The notes under the pieces: model-generated | The model's database searches: none | Told to the model about the DNA's origin: nothing | The model's input: the letters and a program-made list of their open reading frames with translations, nothing else | Source: a virus | Strand: one strand, 5' to 3' | DNA length: 64,000 nt | Virus record (IMG/VR): IMGVR_UViG_3300044591_001861 | Coordinates: 1-64,000 of that record | In this document: piece by piece, positions 53,750 to 62,438 of the stretch | Layout: the number at the start of each line of letters is the position of its first letter | How positions within the stretch are numbered: position 1 is the first letter of the stretch | Made by a program: the position numbers and the translations under genes

Positions 53750-54845
53750 CGTATTCTACGGTCAGTTCAGGTTGAGACGGCATTTGAAAATCGGCATCCA
53801 CTTTGTCATAGAGTTCCAGGAAAGACTGTTTGGTTTCGTCATCAAAGCGGTTCACGCACACTTGGATTGCCTTTGCCTTGTCTTGGAAGATGCTGTAAGC
53901 ACGGATGATATGAACCAGACGGCGGGTGCTGATGATTTCTTCAATACCTCCATCATAGAAGGTCTTACGGATAATATCTGCCCAGTCAACCAGGCGCTTA
54001 CAGAAATCGCGGTCTTCTACCTGCAGATCCAGAGCAACGCCTTCCAGGATCTTCTGCTCAGTAGCAGGGGCAGGATAGGACTGCTCAAAGGTCACAGGGA
54101 AACGCTCAAGGAATGCTTCATTGAGCACGTTGGTGCCAATAAAACGTCCATCATCAGAACCCTTACCCTTGGTGTTGGCGGTGGCGATTACATTGAAACC
54201 AGCAGCGGGTTTTACCCACCGACCAATCTTCTTCAGGAAGACACCCTTTCCTTCAAGGATGGATTGGAGACACAGAATTTTGTTGCTAGCGAGGTCGATT
54301 TCGTCAAGAAGCAGGATTGCTCCTCGCTCCAGTGCCTCAATGACGGGACCGTTGTGCCAAGCAGTATTCCCATCAACAAGGCGGAAACCCCCGATAAGGT
54401 CGTCTTCATCAGTTTCAATGGTAATGTTTACACGGATTAGTTCACGCTTAAGTTGAGCACACGCTTGCTCCACACTGAACGTTTTACCATTACCCGACAG
54501 ACCCGTAATGAACGTTGGATAAAAAAGACGGGACTGAATAATTTTTTTAATATCGTTAAAATTACCAAACTTGACGAAGGTATCATCTTTATCAGGAATG
54601 AGGTTTTGTTCCACAGCGGGGATGGCAGCAGGTGCTTGAAAAGTACGTTCGATTTCTTCTACTTTTTGTTGTGTCACTTCAAGATTCCATTTGCCACGAG
54701 AAGTTTTATATTGAGAAAGTTTGTTAGTCACCGTTTGATAATTAGTATCATTCATTGCACACCAAGCACGAATATCACCAGAAGTGACACTGTTGCCATA
54801 AAGTGCTTGAAGTGAAGTACGAATGTAATCGGTGGAGACGGACAT
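53727..54845 (-). CDS. cobS: CobS/MoxR-like AAA+ ATPase
   Basis: A 372-residue AAA+ protein like cyanophage CobS. Walker A FITGLSGNGKTFSVEQA, Walker B GAILLLDEIDLASNKIL, NVIATANTKGKGSDDGRF (sensor) and a late STRRLVHIIRAYS. In bacteria CobS with CobT drives cobalt insertion into cobalamin; MoxR-type AAA+ proteins also remodel other complexes with VWA partners. The VWA partner is the 727-residue gene two genes upstream. Role in the phage unknown. Confidence 0.88.
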   Translation of the reverse strand: MSVSTDYIRTSLQALYGNSVTSGDIRAWCAMNDTNYQTVTNKLSQYKTSRGKWNLEVTQQKVEEIERTFQAPAAIPAVEQNLIPDKDDTFVKFGNFNDIKKIIQSRLFYPTFITGLSGNGKTFSVEQACAQLKRELIRVNITIETDEDDLIGGFRLVDGNTAWHNGPVIEALERGAILLLDEIDLASNKILCLQSILEGKGVFLKKIGRWVKPAAGFNVIATANTKGKGSDDGRFIGTNVLNEAFLERFPVTFEQSYPAPATEQKILEGVALDLQVEDRDFCKRLVDWADIIRKTFYDGGIEEIISTRRLVHIIRAYSIFQDKAKAIQVCVNRFDDETKQSFLELYDKVDADFQMPSQPELTVEYVDQPAPF

Positions 54846-54883
54846 GATTAAGTGGTTTGTTTCAACTGAAGTTATTATAGGGC

Positions 54884-54909
54884 AAAAAGAGGGGGGGTCT
54901 GAACCCCCC
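54884..54909 (-). terminator. Terminator before cobS with following TATAAT
   Basis: Minus strand: GGGGGGT / ACCCCCC stem with TCAG loop, then CTCTTTTT. TATAAT (54874-54879) comes 4 bases later, a likely -10 for cobS. The -35 (TTCAGA, 18 bases off) lies over the loop and is weak. Confidence 0.8.
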
Positions 54910-54913
54910 TGTG

Positions 54914-55099
54914 TCAGTTTGCCAACTGGTTCTTAAGACTTTCAAAGTAATCTTTTTTGGCAATCTTTCCTTTATATCCAGGATAATATTTTTCAACAAG
55001 TTTAGGCAAACCCATTGCTGCAATAGATCCAATTTCAGTCACCCAAATTTCTTTGGTATCAAATTTAATAACATGCTCGTAAGGAAATTTAGTCTTCAT
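54914..55099 (-). CDS. Hypothetical protein, 61 residues
   Basis: MKTKFPYEHVIKFDTKEIWV start, a single alpha/beta unit with a Lys-rich tail. The in-frame TTG six codons earlier is rejected. Overlaps the gene before by 11 bases. Function unknown. Confidence 0.6.
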   Translation of the reverse strand: MKTKFPYEHVIKFDTKEIWVTEIGSIAAMGLPKLVEKYYPGYKGKIAKKDYFESLKNQLAN

Positions 55100-55772
55100 A
55101 ATTAATTTTATTTTCAATAATAGAATGACATTCTACCATAAATTGATGAAATGTTTTACCTGAGTAATTAAAAGAATCGTTCAACTTTGCCATCTGAACG
55201 CCTGTTTTTGAATTTCTCTCCCCCATTCCCAACTTTTTATAAATTCTACCTCTTTGTTCTGCCCCCTCCTCATCACTTCTCTTTCTTTTCTTTCCAGTAG
55301 AACTGATTGCAGTAGGAGTATTTGTAGCAACTCCTTTTTTCTCTTTCATCTTAGATGCAACATCCTTTAGAGCACCAACAAATGCTCTAGCTTTCTGTCC
55401 AGGTTCTTTAATGCTTCTTTTTGGAGAACCTACAGTAATATCATGAACCTCAGAATCTTTTTTAGCTCCAGTTTTATGAAACTGTTTTTTTAATTCTTTG
55501 GCATCAACTTTTTCACCCTCTTTATGTTTTTGTTTTGCAGTATGAGCAGCATAATCTCCAGGAGACTTATGAGTTCTTACCCAAACAGGAACATCCTTTC
55601 CACTCTTTTCTACTTTTGGATCTTGAATGGGACCCTTTTTTCTAAATCCAGCTCTTGCAACATCTTTTCTTGCAGCACCTTCAGATCCAGGAATTGGCAT
55701 AGTGCCAGATTTCCCAGATCCTTTCATTTTCATTAATGTTCTCTCATCAAGGATTTCTTCCTGAAAGTGCAT
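55089..55772 (-). CDS. Late basic protein of unknown function
   Basis: A 227-residue, very basic, low-complexity protein (Lys/Gly-rich; GSGKSGTMPIPGSEGAARKD, KEPGQKARAFVGALKDVASK) with a C-terminal FHQFMVECHSIIENK that resembles the FxQFLxE tag found at the N-terminus of other late proteins here. A late-type CTAAATAC box lies 20 bases upstream. Probable virion or DNA-associated protein; not proven. Confidence 0.6.
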   Translation of the reverse strand: MHFQEEILDERTLMKMKGSGKSGTMPIPGSEGAARKDVARAGFRKKGPIQDPKVEKSGKDVPVWVRTHKSPGDYAAHTAKQKHKEGEKVDAKELKKQFHKTGAKKDSEVHDITVGSPKRSIKEPGQKARAFVGALKDVASKMKEKKGVATNTPTAISSTGKKRKRSDEEGAEQRGRIYKKLGMGERNSKTGVQMAKLNDSFNYSGKTFHQFMVECHSIIENKINYED

Positions 55773-55790
55773 CTTTATAAGTTCTTTTTA

Positions 55791-55798
55791 TGTATTTA
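55791..55798 (-). promoter_or_regulatory. Late-promoter variant CTAAATAC of the 227-residue gene
   Basis: Minus strand CTAAATAC, 19-20 bases before the ATG, followed by ATAAAAAGAACTTATAAAG, close to the leaders at 41.8 and 58.6 kb. Confidence 0.5.
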
Positions 55799-57979
55799 GA
55801 CTACAAGAGAAATAAACTCTCCAAGAACTTTTTTGTTTAGTTTTTTAGTTTTGAGAGATTTTACAAAAGCAGACTTGATTTGCGCTTTGGTTGCACATTC
55901 ATGAACATCAAACTCAGTATCCTGAGAAAGCGCAGTTGCAGACATTCCAAAGTAAGCATCATATCCAGATTTAGTAATAGTAAAACTCTTCAGTTTTTTC
56001 CAATCATTCTGAATTTTATCATATTCCTTACTATAGTTTTCATGATACATGTTTACAAAACGTCCGAAGTTACGACCTTCAAGAACACGAATCCCAATAA
56101 AATTCATAGAAGAAAACTTATCTTTCAAGTTCCGAAGAAGAACATCAGTAAAATTATGATATCCATAATCAAACATGTAAGTTGTTCCAATCTTTCGATC
56201 CCTAAGAAATGTATTCTGAGGATAGACACTAGCAATGCCCAGATAAGGTTCTTTCTCCCAACGACGATTAACTTCCCTATGATAAGCAAGTTGATTTGCT
56301 TCACCATCAGTCAGAACAATACACTGAACCTTTTGCAGTTTATTTTCTTTCTGAAACTTAGGAAGAATTTGGTGAAGAGTGATTAGTGCTTCATTTAGTG
56401 GGGTTCCAGACAGACACAAACGATTAGGATATGTGTAAGGGCATCGATAGGTATCACTAAAGCAATAGGCAAGACGCCAAATATTAAGCATTTGATTTTC
56501 CAATTCTTTACCAGAAACTTTACTGGTAAGAATATTCATCATAGAAAATGTCTCATCTACACAAAGCAAACTTTCCCTTTTCTGATAATGGGGAGTACGA
56601 TCTGCCGCAAAATACTTTCCAGTTTCATAATCATACTCACCACGCCTCCACTCATTAGTGAAAGCATAAACCTCAAAGGGAATGGAAACTTTCTTACAGA
56701 ACCAAACAAGGTTGAAGAGTTGCTTACAAGTATCAAGCATCACATCGGACATAGAACCGCTCCAATCCAATACAAACACAAGTCCATGATTCTTACCATC
56801 AGGAATCACAGAAACTTTCTTAAAAAGGTCCTCATTGTATTTGTATGTATGCAGGCGAGTAGTATCAAGAACACCTGTACGAGCAGTAGAGGAGCGGGCA
56901 TACTGATCTGCTGCTTTACGGCACTCAAATTCTTTCACCAGATAATTGACTTCTTTCTGAGCAGAAGATTTAAATTTTTTAAATTCAATGTCAGTCTCTT
57001 TATAGAGATCTGTAGGAACAATTCCTCTTTCCTCTGCAGTATTATTTTGGATTTTTTGCTGATGAGCAAATGAGTCATTAATATCTTTATGAATATCAAA
57101 ATTCATTCCAATAACCGTATCAAGATTTACCTGAGGAACTTCCACATAAACATTATCATATCCACCCTCCTTTACAAGATCACGAATCTTATCTTGCAAA
57201 GAATCTGCGGTACGAACTTCTGGTTCATCCTCTTTACCTACAGAATTTACTTGAGTTTGATCACCATGAGCAGTTCCACCATAAGAAGTGTCAGATTCTA
57301 GAGGTTGAGAGTTGTCACTATTCCCCTCTTGCTCAGAAGAAGAGTCATTGCTCTCCACAGATTCATTTCCAGAAGACTCAGAATTTCCTTGAGTTTCTTG
57401 ATAATCAAGGTCGGAAACTTTTTGTTGCTCCTGTTCTTTCTTACAGTACTTATAAAGTTCTTCTGCCGCAATCAGAGTATCTGCAAAAGTTTCAGACGCA
57501 TCAATCAAATTAATGATTTCTTTCTCTTCTACATTAAAATTAAGAGGAATAAAATTCCCAATCTTAAAGTAAAGATTTACACGGTCGGCAAGATTAAAAG
57601 TAGAAATATTCTCATCAGCAATCTGAAAGAAATCATCTTCATTCAGTTCTTTATATCCATTGAAAAAAGTCTTTGCAAGACCAGCATATTTACGCTTCAT
57701 CAGTTTCTCAATACGAGCATCCTCAACAACGTTTACAAACTGTGCAGGAACTTTTACATTTTCCGTCCAGTCCTCATCGGGAGTGAAGAGTGCATGTCCA
57801 ACCTCGTGACCCACCAGAAGGTCATAGACGGTGTTGCTTGCCTTATCCCACATTGGCAGGGTCAGCACACGAGTATGAACGTTAAAGCAGGCAGTCTCCA
57901 CCTTCTTGTGCTCAACCACAAGGTCTTCGGTGGCAAGAAGTTTAGCAAGTTGGGACTTGATTTCGTGGCGGACGGTCAT
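55796..57979 (-). CDS. CobT-like protein with zinc peptidase motif and VWA domain
   Basis: A 727-residue protein starting MTVRHEIKSQLAKLLATEDL. An N-terminal zinc metallopeptidase-like motif, LLVGHEVGHALFTPDEDW (H58, E59, H62), is followed by a Ser/Glu-rich linker (about 190-260) and a C-terminal VWA domain with MIDAS LVFVLDWSGSMSDVM. CobT of aerobic cobaltochelatase has this VWA end; the phage version adds the peptidase motif. It pairs with the CobS-like AAA+ ATPase. Substrate unknown; phage or host protein processing is possible. Confidence 0.8.
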   Translation of the reverse strand: MTVRHEIKSQLAKLLATEDLVVEHKKVETACFNVHTRVLTLPMWDKASNTVYDLLVGHEVGHALFTPDEDWTENVKVPAQFVNVVEDARIEKLMKRKYAGLAKTFFNGYKELNEDDFFQIADENISTFNLADRVNLYFKIGNFIPLNFNVEEKEIINLIDASETFADTLIAAEELYKYCKKEQEQQKVSDLDYQETQGNSESSGNESVESNDSSSEQEGNSDNSQPLESDTSYGGTAHGDQTQVNSVGKEDEPEVRTADSLQDKIRDLVKEGGYDNVYVEVPQVNLDTVIGMNFDIHKDINDSFAHQQKIQNNTAEERGIVPTDLYKETDIEFKKFKSSAQKEVNYLVKEFECRKAADQYARSSTARTGVLDTTRLHTYKYNEDLFKKVSVIPDGKNHGLVFVLDWSGSMSDVMLDTCKQLFNLVWFCKKVSIPFEVYAFTNEWRRGEYDYETGKYFAADRTPHYQKRESLLCVDETFSMMNILTSKVSGKELENQMLNIWRLAYCFSDTYRCPYTYPNRLCLSGTPLNEALITLHQILPKFQKENKLQKVQCIVLTDGEANQLAYHREVNRRWEKEPYLGIASVYPQNTFLRDRKIGTTYMFDYGYHNFTDVLLRNLKDKFSSMNFIGIRVLEGRNFGRFVNMYHENYSKEYDKIQNDWKKLKSFTITKSGYDAYFGMSATALSQDTEFDVHECATKAQIKSAFVKSLKTKKLNKKVLGEFISLVV

Positions 57980-58007
57980 AGGTTTGATTCGTATGAACTC
58001 ATGATAC

Positions 58008-58033
58008 AAAAAAAGAGGGTGGTTAAACCCTCT
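58008..58033 (-). terminator. Terminator before the CobT-like gene
   Basis: Minus strand: AGAGGGT / ACCCTCT stem followed by TTTTTTTG. It ends the late gene at 58058-58591. Confidence 0.85.
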
Positions 58034-58057
58034 GATGTGCCAGTTTAAAAAGTGGAC

Positions 58058-58591
58058 TCAAACTCCTTTTACAGGCATTCCTGGTTTTGAAAGTATTTTA
58101 TTATTAAGTTCTATCCCCTTTCTTTTCTGTGCATTTGTTTTTGGACCCTTATTAACAAACTTCTCAAAATCATCTAGAGGATCTTCAGCATTATATCCAA
58201 AAGTTGCATGTTTTTCAACAATACTCTGCTTCCACTCTCCACTCATATTTGCCATAATAGCAAGTGCTGCCTTGTTGGTATCTGCGTAACCTTCGGCAAC
58301 TAGATGCTCAAGAATATGGTCGAAGAGGTCGGTTTCTACTTCTTCTTTGTTGAGTTCTGCAGCTCTCCTTTTTGCTTTGTTTCCTGCACCCCTATCTCTA
58401 TTTGCTCCCTGAGTGTCTGCCCAATAATCCTTATTTCTTCTATTCATTTCACCACCAACACTACGTTCTTCTGGAGGAGCACTTCTTCCACCACGTTTTC
58501 TCATTGATCCAAATTTAGGATCTAATGCTTCATCAAGTTCACAAACCTGATTATAAGCTTCTTGAAGGGCACGAAGTTCTTGCGAGTTCAT
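58058..58591 (-). CDS. Late basic protein with acidic helical module
   Basis: A 177-residue protein: MNSQELRALQEAYNQVCELD, a basic Gly/Arg linker (RKRGGRSAPPEERSVGGEM), and DLFDHILEHLVAEGYADTNK with AALAIMANMSGEWKQS. The helical module matches the one in the 489-residue protein. It has a perfect late promoter and the same 5' leader. A virion or head-associated role is inferred. Confidence 0.65.
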   Translation of the reverse strand: MNSQELRALQEAYNQVCELDEALDPKFGSMRKRGGRSAPPEERSVGGEMNRRNKDYWADTQGANRDRGAGNKAKRRAAELNKEEVETDLFDHILEHLVAEGYADTNKAALAIMANMSGEWKQSIVEKHATFGYNAEDPLDDFEKFVNKGPKTNAQKRKGIELNNKILSKPGMPVKGV

Positions 58592-58605
58592 TTTACAACT
58601 ACTTT

Positions 58606-58752
58606 TTAGATATTTATAAAATAAGAAGCGTCCCCGTGTTGGAGACGCTTCTTGAGTGCTTGGCGACGTGCCTTTGCTTGTCGGAGTGCTTGCGGTTTTA
58701 GTTTCCGCTTTTGCTCCTTCTTGGAATGATGGTAGCGGTTGGGGACTTGCAT
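58606..58752 (-). CDS. Small highly basic protein, 48 residues
   Basis: MQVPNRYHHSKKEQKRKLKP start, then RRQALKKRLQ; about one third Lys or Arg, no acidic cluster except the end. TAATG coupled to the gp46 stop. Its 3' part contains the terminator hairpin and the late promoter of the next gene, so one sequence serves three functions. Likely binds nucleic acid. Confidence 0.6.
   Translation of the reverse strand: MQVPNRYHHSKKEQKRKLKPQALRQAKARRQALKKRLQHGDASYFINI
58611..58618 (-). promoter_or_regulatory. Late promoter TATAAATA of the 177-residue gene
   Basis: Perfect octamer on the minus strand, 20 bases before the ATG at 58591. Leader TCTAAAAAGTAGTTGTAAA follows. Confidence 0.78.
58622..58653 (-). 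terminator. Terminator after gp46, inside a coding region
   Basis: Minus strand: AAGAAGCGTC / GACGCTTCTT stem with a 10-base middle, followed by ATTTTAT. It lies within the last codons of the 48-residue gene. Confidence 0.75.
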
Positions 58753-60479
58753 TAGTCTTGTGCTGATGTGGACATCATACGTGAAAAACCTTTGACTTTC
58801 TCGAACCTTATGACACTTTCAAATTTGTCATGCAGTTCAGACTTATGAGAAATGACAAATATATTAGCATCCTTAATAACATAACGTATAATTTTAAGAA
58901 ACTCTTCAGTTCCATATCCATCCAAAGAAGAATCAAAAACTTCATCCATAATCAAAAGATTTGTATTGGTTGAATTTTTAAACTTTGCAACTTCTCTCCA
59001 GGTAAAAAGAAGTGCTAAGTCAATTCTTTGCTTTTCTCCCTCACTAAAAGAACTATAAGAAAAGTCTTCATGAATTGGAGATTGAATGGTTTCGTTAAAC
59101 TCTTCATCCAGAGTAAAGTTGATGTAAAAATCCATCATCTGAAGATATCTATTAACTTGTTTATTAATTAGTGGTAGATACTTTTTGATGATTTTTGTTT
59201 TTACTCCTCCATCTTTTAAAAGACTATATGAAAAATCGTAGTAATTAATTAATTCTTTTTTTGATGCGAGATCATCAAATACTTTTTGAAGATCTTTTTT
59301 AAAGGATTCTAACTTCTCATGTTCAGAATTTCGGTTTGCAAGGTTCTCGGTAAGAACTTGAATTTCATGTTCAAGTTTTCGGATTTGTCTCTGTAATCCG
59401 TTAATCTTAATATTGTTTTGAGAAATGCCATTCGTTAATTTTGAAATCTCCTTAGAAAGAGTAGTGAATTGACGCTCTCGCTCCTCTTCCTCTTTAATTG
59501 CCTCCTCCAGTTCTTTATAACCAGATTGCAACTCCTTTGCTTTAGATTGAGCGTCGTTAATTCTATTTATTCTGAAAACCTCCTCGATAGACTGGGTACA
59601 GGTGGGGCATACCGTATTCTCAGTGAAGAACTTATGTTCTTTAGTAATTGTCGATACCTTCTGAGAGATTTTACCCTTTAGATTTCCCAACTTACGAAGT
59701 TTTTCTGCGTACCCAACCAGATTGTCTTGCTTTCTAATGTACTCACGAAGAGGTTCTTCTGTAGAAGAGTTTTCTTCAATCAAGTATTCAACTTCTTCCG
59801 ACAAAGACTTGATAGAAACGTTTTTGTCGTCAATATCCTTCTTACCTCTATTTTCAAGTTCTTCAATAAAACTTTGCTGCATCTGAACTTTATCTTTTAC
59901 CGACTCTTTCTTCAATTCAAATGTTCTAATCTCTTCCTTTGAAGACCGAATTTTTTCTTTGATAATGCTGTTCATTGAAGAAAAAATCTTAATATCTAAA
60001 AGATCTTCAATAACTTCTCTACGGTTTGATGCAGTAAGTTGCATGAAAGGAACAAAATTACTGCTGCCAAGAATTACAATCTGAGTAAATGACCTGTAAT
60101 TCATTTTCAAAACAGTTTGTTCAAACCATTTCTGCTGATCAACAGATGAAGCGTTTTGATCTATGAGAGAATCATTCTTGTATATCTCAAAAATATTTGG
60201 TTTGATTCCTCTACGTACTTTCCATTTAGTTTTGCCAATTGTAAATTCAATTTCAACTAAGCAATCTTTTTCATTGGTAGAATTTACAAGTTGAGGTTTA
60301 TTGATACCCCTAAAAGACTTACTAAAAAGAACGAATGTTAGTGCATCGAGAACAGTACTTTTTCCTGCTCCATTCGATCCGATAATTAAAGTAGTTGTAT
60401 TTTTCTGAAAATTAACTTCTGTAAATTGATTGCCAGTAGAAAGAAAATTTTTCCAACGAATTTTTTCAAATAAAATCAT
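58752..60479 (-). CDS. 46: Recombination nuclease subunit gp46 (SbcC/Rad50-type)
   Basis: A 575-residue ATPase: Walker A TTLIIGSNGAGKSTVLDAL, a central coiled coil with the zinc-hook VCPTCTQSIEE (about 290), signature YSSFSEGEKQRIDLALL and Walker B LLIMDEVFDSSLDGYG. With gp47 it resects DNA ends for recombination-driven replication. Followed by TAATG of the small basic gene. Overlaps the DUF3110-like gene by 14 bases. Confidence 0.95.
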   Translation of the reverse strand: MILFEKIRWKNFLSTGNQFTEVNFQKNTTTLIIGSNGAGKSTVLDALTFVLFSKSFRGINKPQLVNSTNEKDCLVEIEFTIGKTKWKVRRGIKPNIFEIYKNDSLIDQNASSVDQQKWFEQTVLKMNYRSFTQIVILGSSNFVPFMQLTASNRREVIEDLLDIKIFSSMNSIIKEKIRSSKEEIRTFELKKESVKDKVQMQQSFIEELENRGKKDIDDKNVSIKSLSEEVEYLIEENSSTEEPLREYIRKQDNLVGYAEKLRKLGNLKGKISQKVSTITKEHKFFTENTVCPTCTQSIEEVFRINRINDAQSKAKELQSGYKELEEAIKEEEERERQFTTLSKEISKLTNGISQNNIKINGLQRQIRKLEHEIQVLTENLANRNSEHEKLESFKKDLQKVFDDLASKKELINYYDFSYSLLKDGGVKTKIIKKYLPLINKQVNRYLQMMDFYINFTLDEEFNETIQSPIHEDFSYSSFSEGEKQRIDLALLFTWREVAKFKNSTNTNLLIMDEVFDSSLDGYGTEEFLKIIRYVIKDANIFVISHKSELHDKFESVIRFEKVKGFSRMMSTSAQD

Positions 60480-60744
60480 GTTCTTCTATGTCATCAGGAG
60501 GTATAATAATATCGTCTGGAGTAATTACGGCATATTGGTAATCATGAGATTCACATGCTTTAAGTATCAGATCATCATCAACTTCAATAACATGCATTTC
60601 TGGGTAACTTCTATCCTCAAGCATCATTGCGAATCTTGCGGCGTCATCCTCTTCTTGGAAGATATAAAGAACTTGTTCTCCATCTTCATTGGTGACGGAA
60701 TAAGCTCCCTCTTCTTCTTTACCATCTACCGTAATTATAAACAT
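60466..60744 (-). CDS. DUF3110-like small protein
   Basis: A 92-residue protein MFIITVDGKEEEGAYSVTNE, with IFQEEDDAARFAMMLEDRSY and a PPDD end, like the cyanobacterial DUF3110 family. In cyanophages it is found between gp46 and gp47. Function unknown. Confidence 0.75.
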   Translation of the reverse strand: MFIITVDGKEEEGAYSVTNEDGEQVLYIFQEEDDAARFAMMLEDRSYPEMHVIEVDDDLILKACESHDYQYAVITPDDIIIPPDDIEEHDFI

Positions 60745-60746
60745 GT

Positions 60747-61781
60747 TTATACCATTTCGCAAGCTTCTTGATAAATTTCTCGAATAAGTCTTTGGACTAT
60801 AGATTTGTCCAAATTAATTTCAGACTCTGTAATATATCTATCTAGAATTGAAATGGTATTTTCGGATTCAAATGCTTCAAATTCTTCAGATTCTTGAATT
60901 TGGAAATTTTCAACTACTTTTAATTCGAAAACATTTGAAGAATATAATTTATCAATAAACTTTTCAAAATTTTTTTGACTTGTTTTCTTTCTTACAATAA
61001 CTCTAACTATTTTATTTTCATATTCTCGTGCATCAAAAGTTTGATGGGGAGTATCTTCATAATAAATGTTATAAAACATTCTGTATGGATTATCAATTGA
61101 AACGTGATCTAAAGTTTCGGTATCAAATATTGTAAATCCTCTAGAATCATTAACATCATTCCAATATATTTCGTATGGATTACCTAGATAGAAAATTTTT
61201 CCATCATCCGATCTAGTGTGATAGTGTCCAGAGAAAACACGGTAGAACTTCTCAAATAATTTACTGTCCATACCATCTTCCATAATGTGCCCTTTATGAG
61301 CTCTAAATCCGTTGAGCTCAAGGTGCCCCATCACACACTTGCAAGTTGTATTTTTAACAAGTTTAGTAGTCTCTTCCTCATTCTCTTGATTAATCCATGG
61401 TAAAAGTAAAATATCTAACCCACCAACATTAATTTGTGTTGCTTTATCATAAGTTTTAATATTATCAAATGATTTTAACAGAAGACTTGGAGAATTTACG
61501 TTGTTGGTATTCTTATAATAACAATCATGATTTCCAACAATCATATGAACATCATATTTTTTGAGTGGTTCAAAAACTACACGCTTTGCCCACTCTAAAC
61601 TTTGATAATCTATTGACTTGCGGCTATCAAAAGCATCTCCCATGTGTATTACAGTAGTAATACCTTCTTTTTCTAATGTAGGAAAAAATACATTAGCGTA
61701 AAACTGCTCAAAATAGTCATGAAAAAGTTTTGATCCCTTTCTACAACCGTAGTGGGTATCTGTAATAATTGCGACTTTCAT
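60747..61781 (-). CDS. 47: Recombination nuclease gp47 (SbcD/Mre11-type)
   Basis: A 344-residue metallophosphoesterase: IITDTHYGCRKGSKLFHDYF, VIHMGDAFDSR, MIVGNHDCYYK, VMGHLELNG and FSGHYHTR supply the di-metal ligands. The C-terminal half (about 250-344) is the gp46-binding region. It starts directly after gp55. Confidence 0.95.
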   Translation of the reverse strand: MKVAIITDTHYGCRKGSKLFHDYFEQFYANVFFPTLEKEGITTVIHMGDAFDSRKSIDYQSLEWAKRVVFEPLKKYDVHMIVGNHDCYYKNTNNVNSPSLLLKSFDNIKTYDKATQINVGGLDILLLPWINQENEEETTKLVKNTTCKCVMGHLELNGFRAHKGHIMEDGMDSKLFEKFYRVFSGHYHTRSDDGKIFYLGNPYEIYWNDVNDSRGFTIFDTETLDHVSIDNPYRMFYNIYYEDTPHQTFDAREYENKIVRVIVRKKTSQKNFEKFIDKLYSSNVFELKVVENFQIQESEEFEAFESENTISILDRYITESEINLDKSIVQRLIREIYQEACEMV

Positions 61782-62321
61782 TCAGTAGCGAAGTTTGGTG
61801 TATACGTTATCCTTAATAGAATTATATTCGCTATGGGTCATTCCGTCAATACCACTGTCATCAAAGAAAACTTCATCATAACCCGTTCTTTCTAAGATTT
61901 TATTTTTAATCTCTAACTGCTTCTTTTCTCTTTGGATTCTCCTCAGAAATGCGTAGTGAATAATCTGAGTGAAATAAGCAAAAGGATTTTGTGATTTCTC
62001 GGGATTAAAATTGTGAATGTATTGAACACAGTTTTCAATGCCATCGGAAATCATATCATCCTTAAACATGTAATTGACAAAATTTGGTTTAAATGATAGA
62101 TGAGTTGCAATTTTTAAAAAACACTCTCCAATATAATTGGTAATTTGAGGTTTTGTATCCCAATGTTTGGAACGGTCATCTTTTGTAGGTATTCTACCAT
62201 ACTTTTGAATAAAGGTCCTTTCTACCTCGCCATGATATGCGATTAGTGCCGCAAGAAAGTCCTTGTTATTTACATAGTGTTCTGATCTTCTTCTTTTAGT
62301 CATTACCGTCGTTGTTATCAT
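61782..62321 (-). CDS. 55: Late sigma factor gp55
   Basis: A 179-residue T4-type late sigma: RSEHYVNNKDFLAALIAYHG, the core-binding helix segment NFNPEKSQNPFAYFTQIIHY and AFLRRIQREKKQLE. It directs host RNA polymerase to TATAAATA sites. The ATG at 62319-62321 has AGG 7 bases upstream. A sigma70 promoter lies 27-55 bases upstream. Confidence 0.93.
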   Translation of the reverse strand: MITTTVMTKRRRSEHYVNNKDFLAALIAYHGEVERTFIQKYGRIPTKDDRSKHWDTKPQITNYIGECFLKIATHLSFKPNFVNYMFKDDMISDGIENCVQYIHNFNPEKSQNPFAYFTQIIHYAFLRRIQREKKQLEIKNKILERTGYDEVFFDDSGIDGMTHSEYNSIKDNVYTKLRY

Positions 62322-62347
62322 TAGAATACCTAATTTATTATGTAGAT

Positions 62348-62376
62348 ATTATAACATTTACAGTTGAAAATAACAA
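62348..62376 (-). promoter_or_regulatory. Sigma70 promoter of gp55
   Basis: Minus strand: TTGTTA (62371-62376), 17 bases, TATAAT (62348-62353). Confidence 0.65.
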
Positions 62377-62380
62377 CAAC

Positions 62381-62410
62381 TTGACACTACCCTTCAAACT
62401 CCGTTATAAT
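62381..62410 (+). promoter_or_regulatory. Plus-strand (antisense) sigma70-type promoter
   Basis: TTGACA (62381-62386), 18 bases, TATAAT (62405-62410) on the plus strand, the only strong one I see in that direction. It points into the 3' end of the minus-strand gene at 62439, where no plus-strand gene exists. Confidence 0.6.
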
Positions 62411-62438
62411 GTCTTTGTCAAAGATGATAAGAATTATA

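Noticed and set aside
53742-54440. Plus-strand frame of 232 codons
   Set aside because: Opposite the CobS-like gene, whose AAA+ motifs are clear; no plus-strand promoter or SD.
57305-58048. Plus-strand frame of 247 codons
   Set aside because: Antisense to the CobT-like protein; hydrophobic, low-complexity translation typical of shadow frames.
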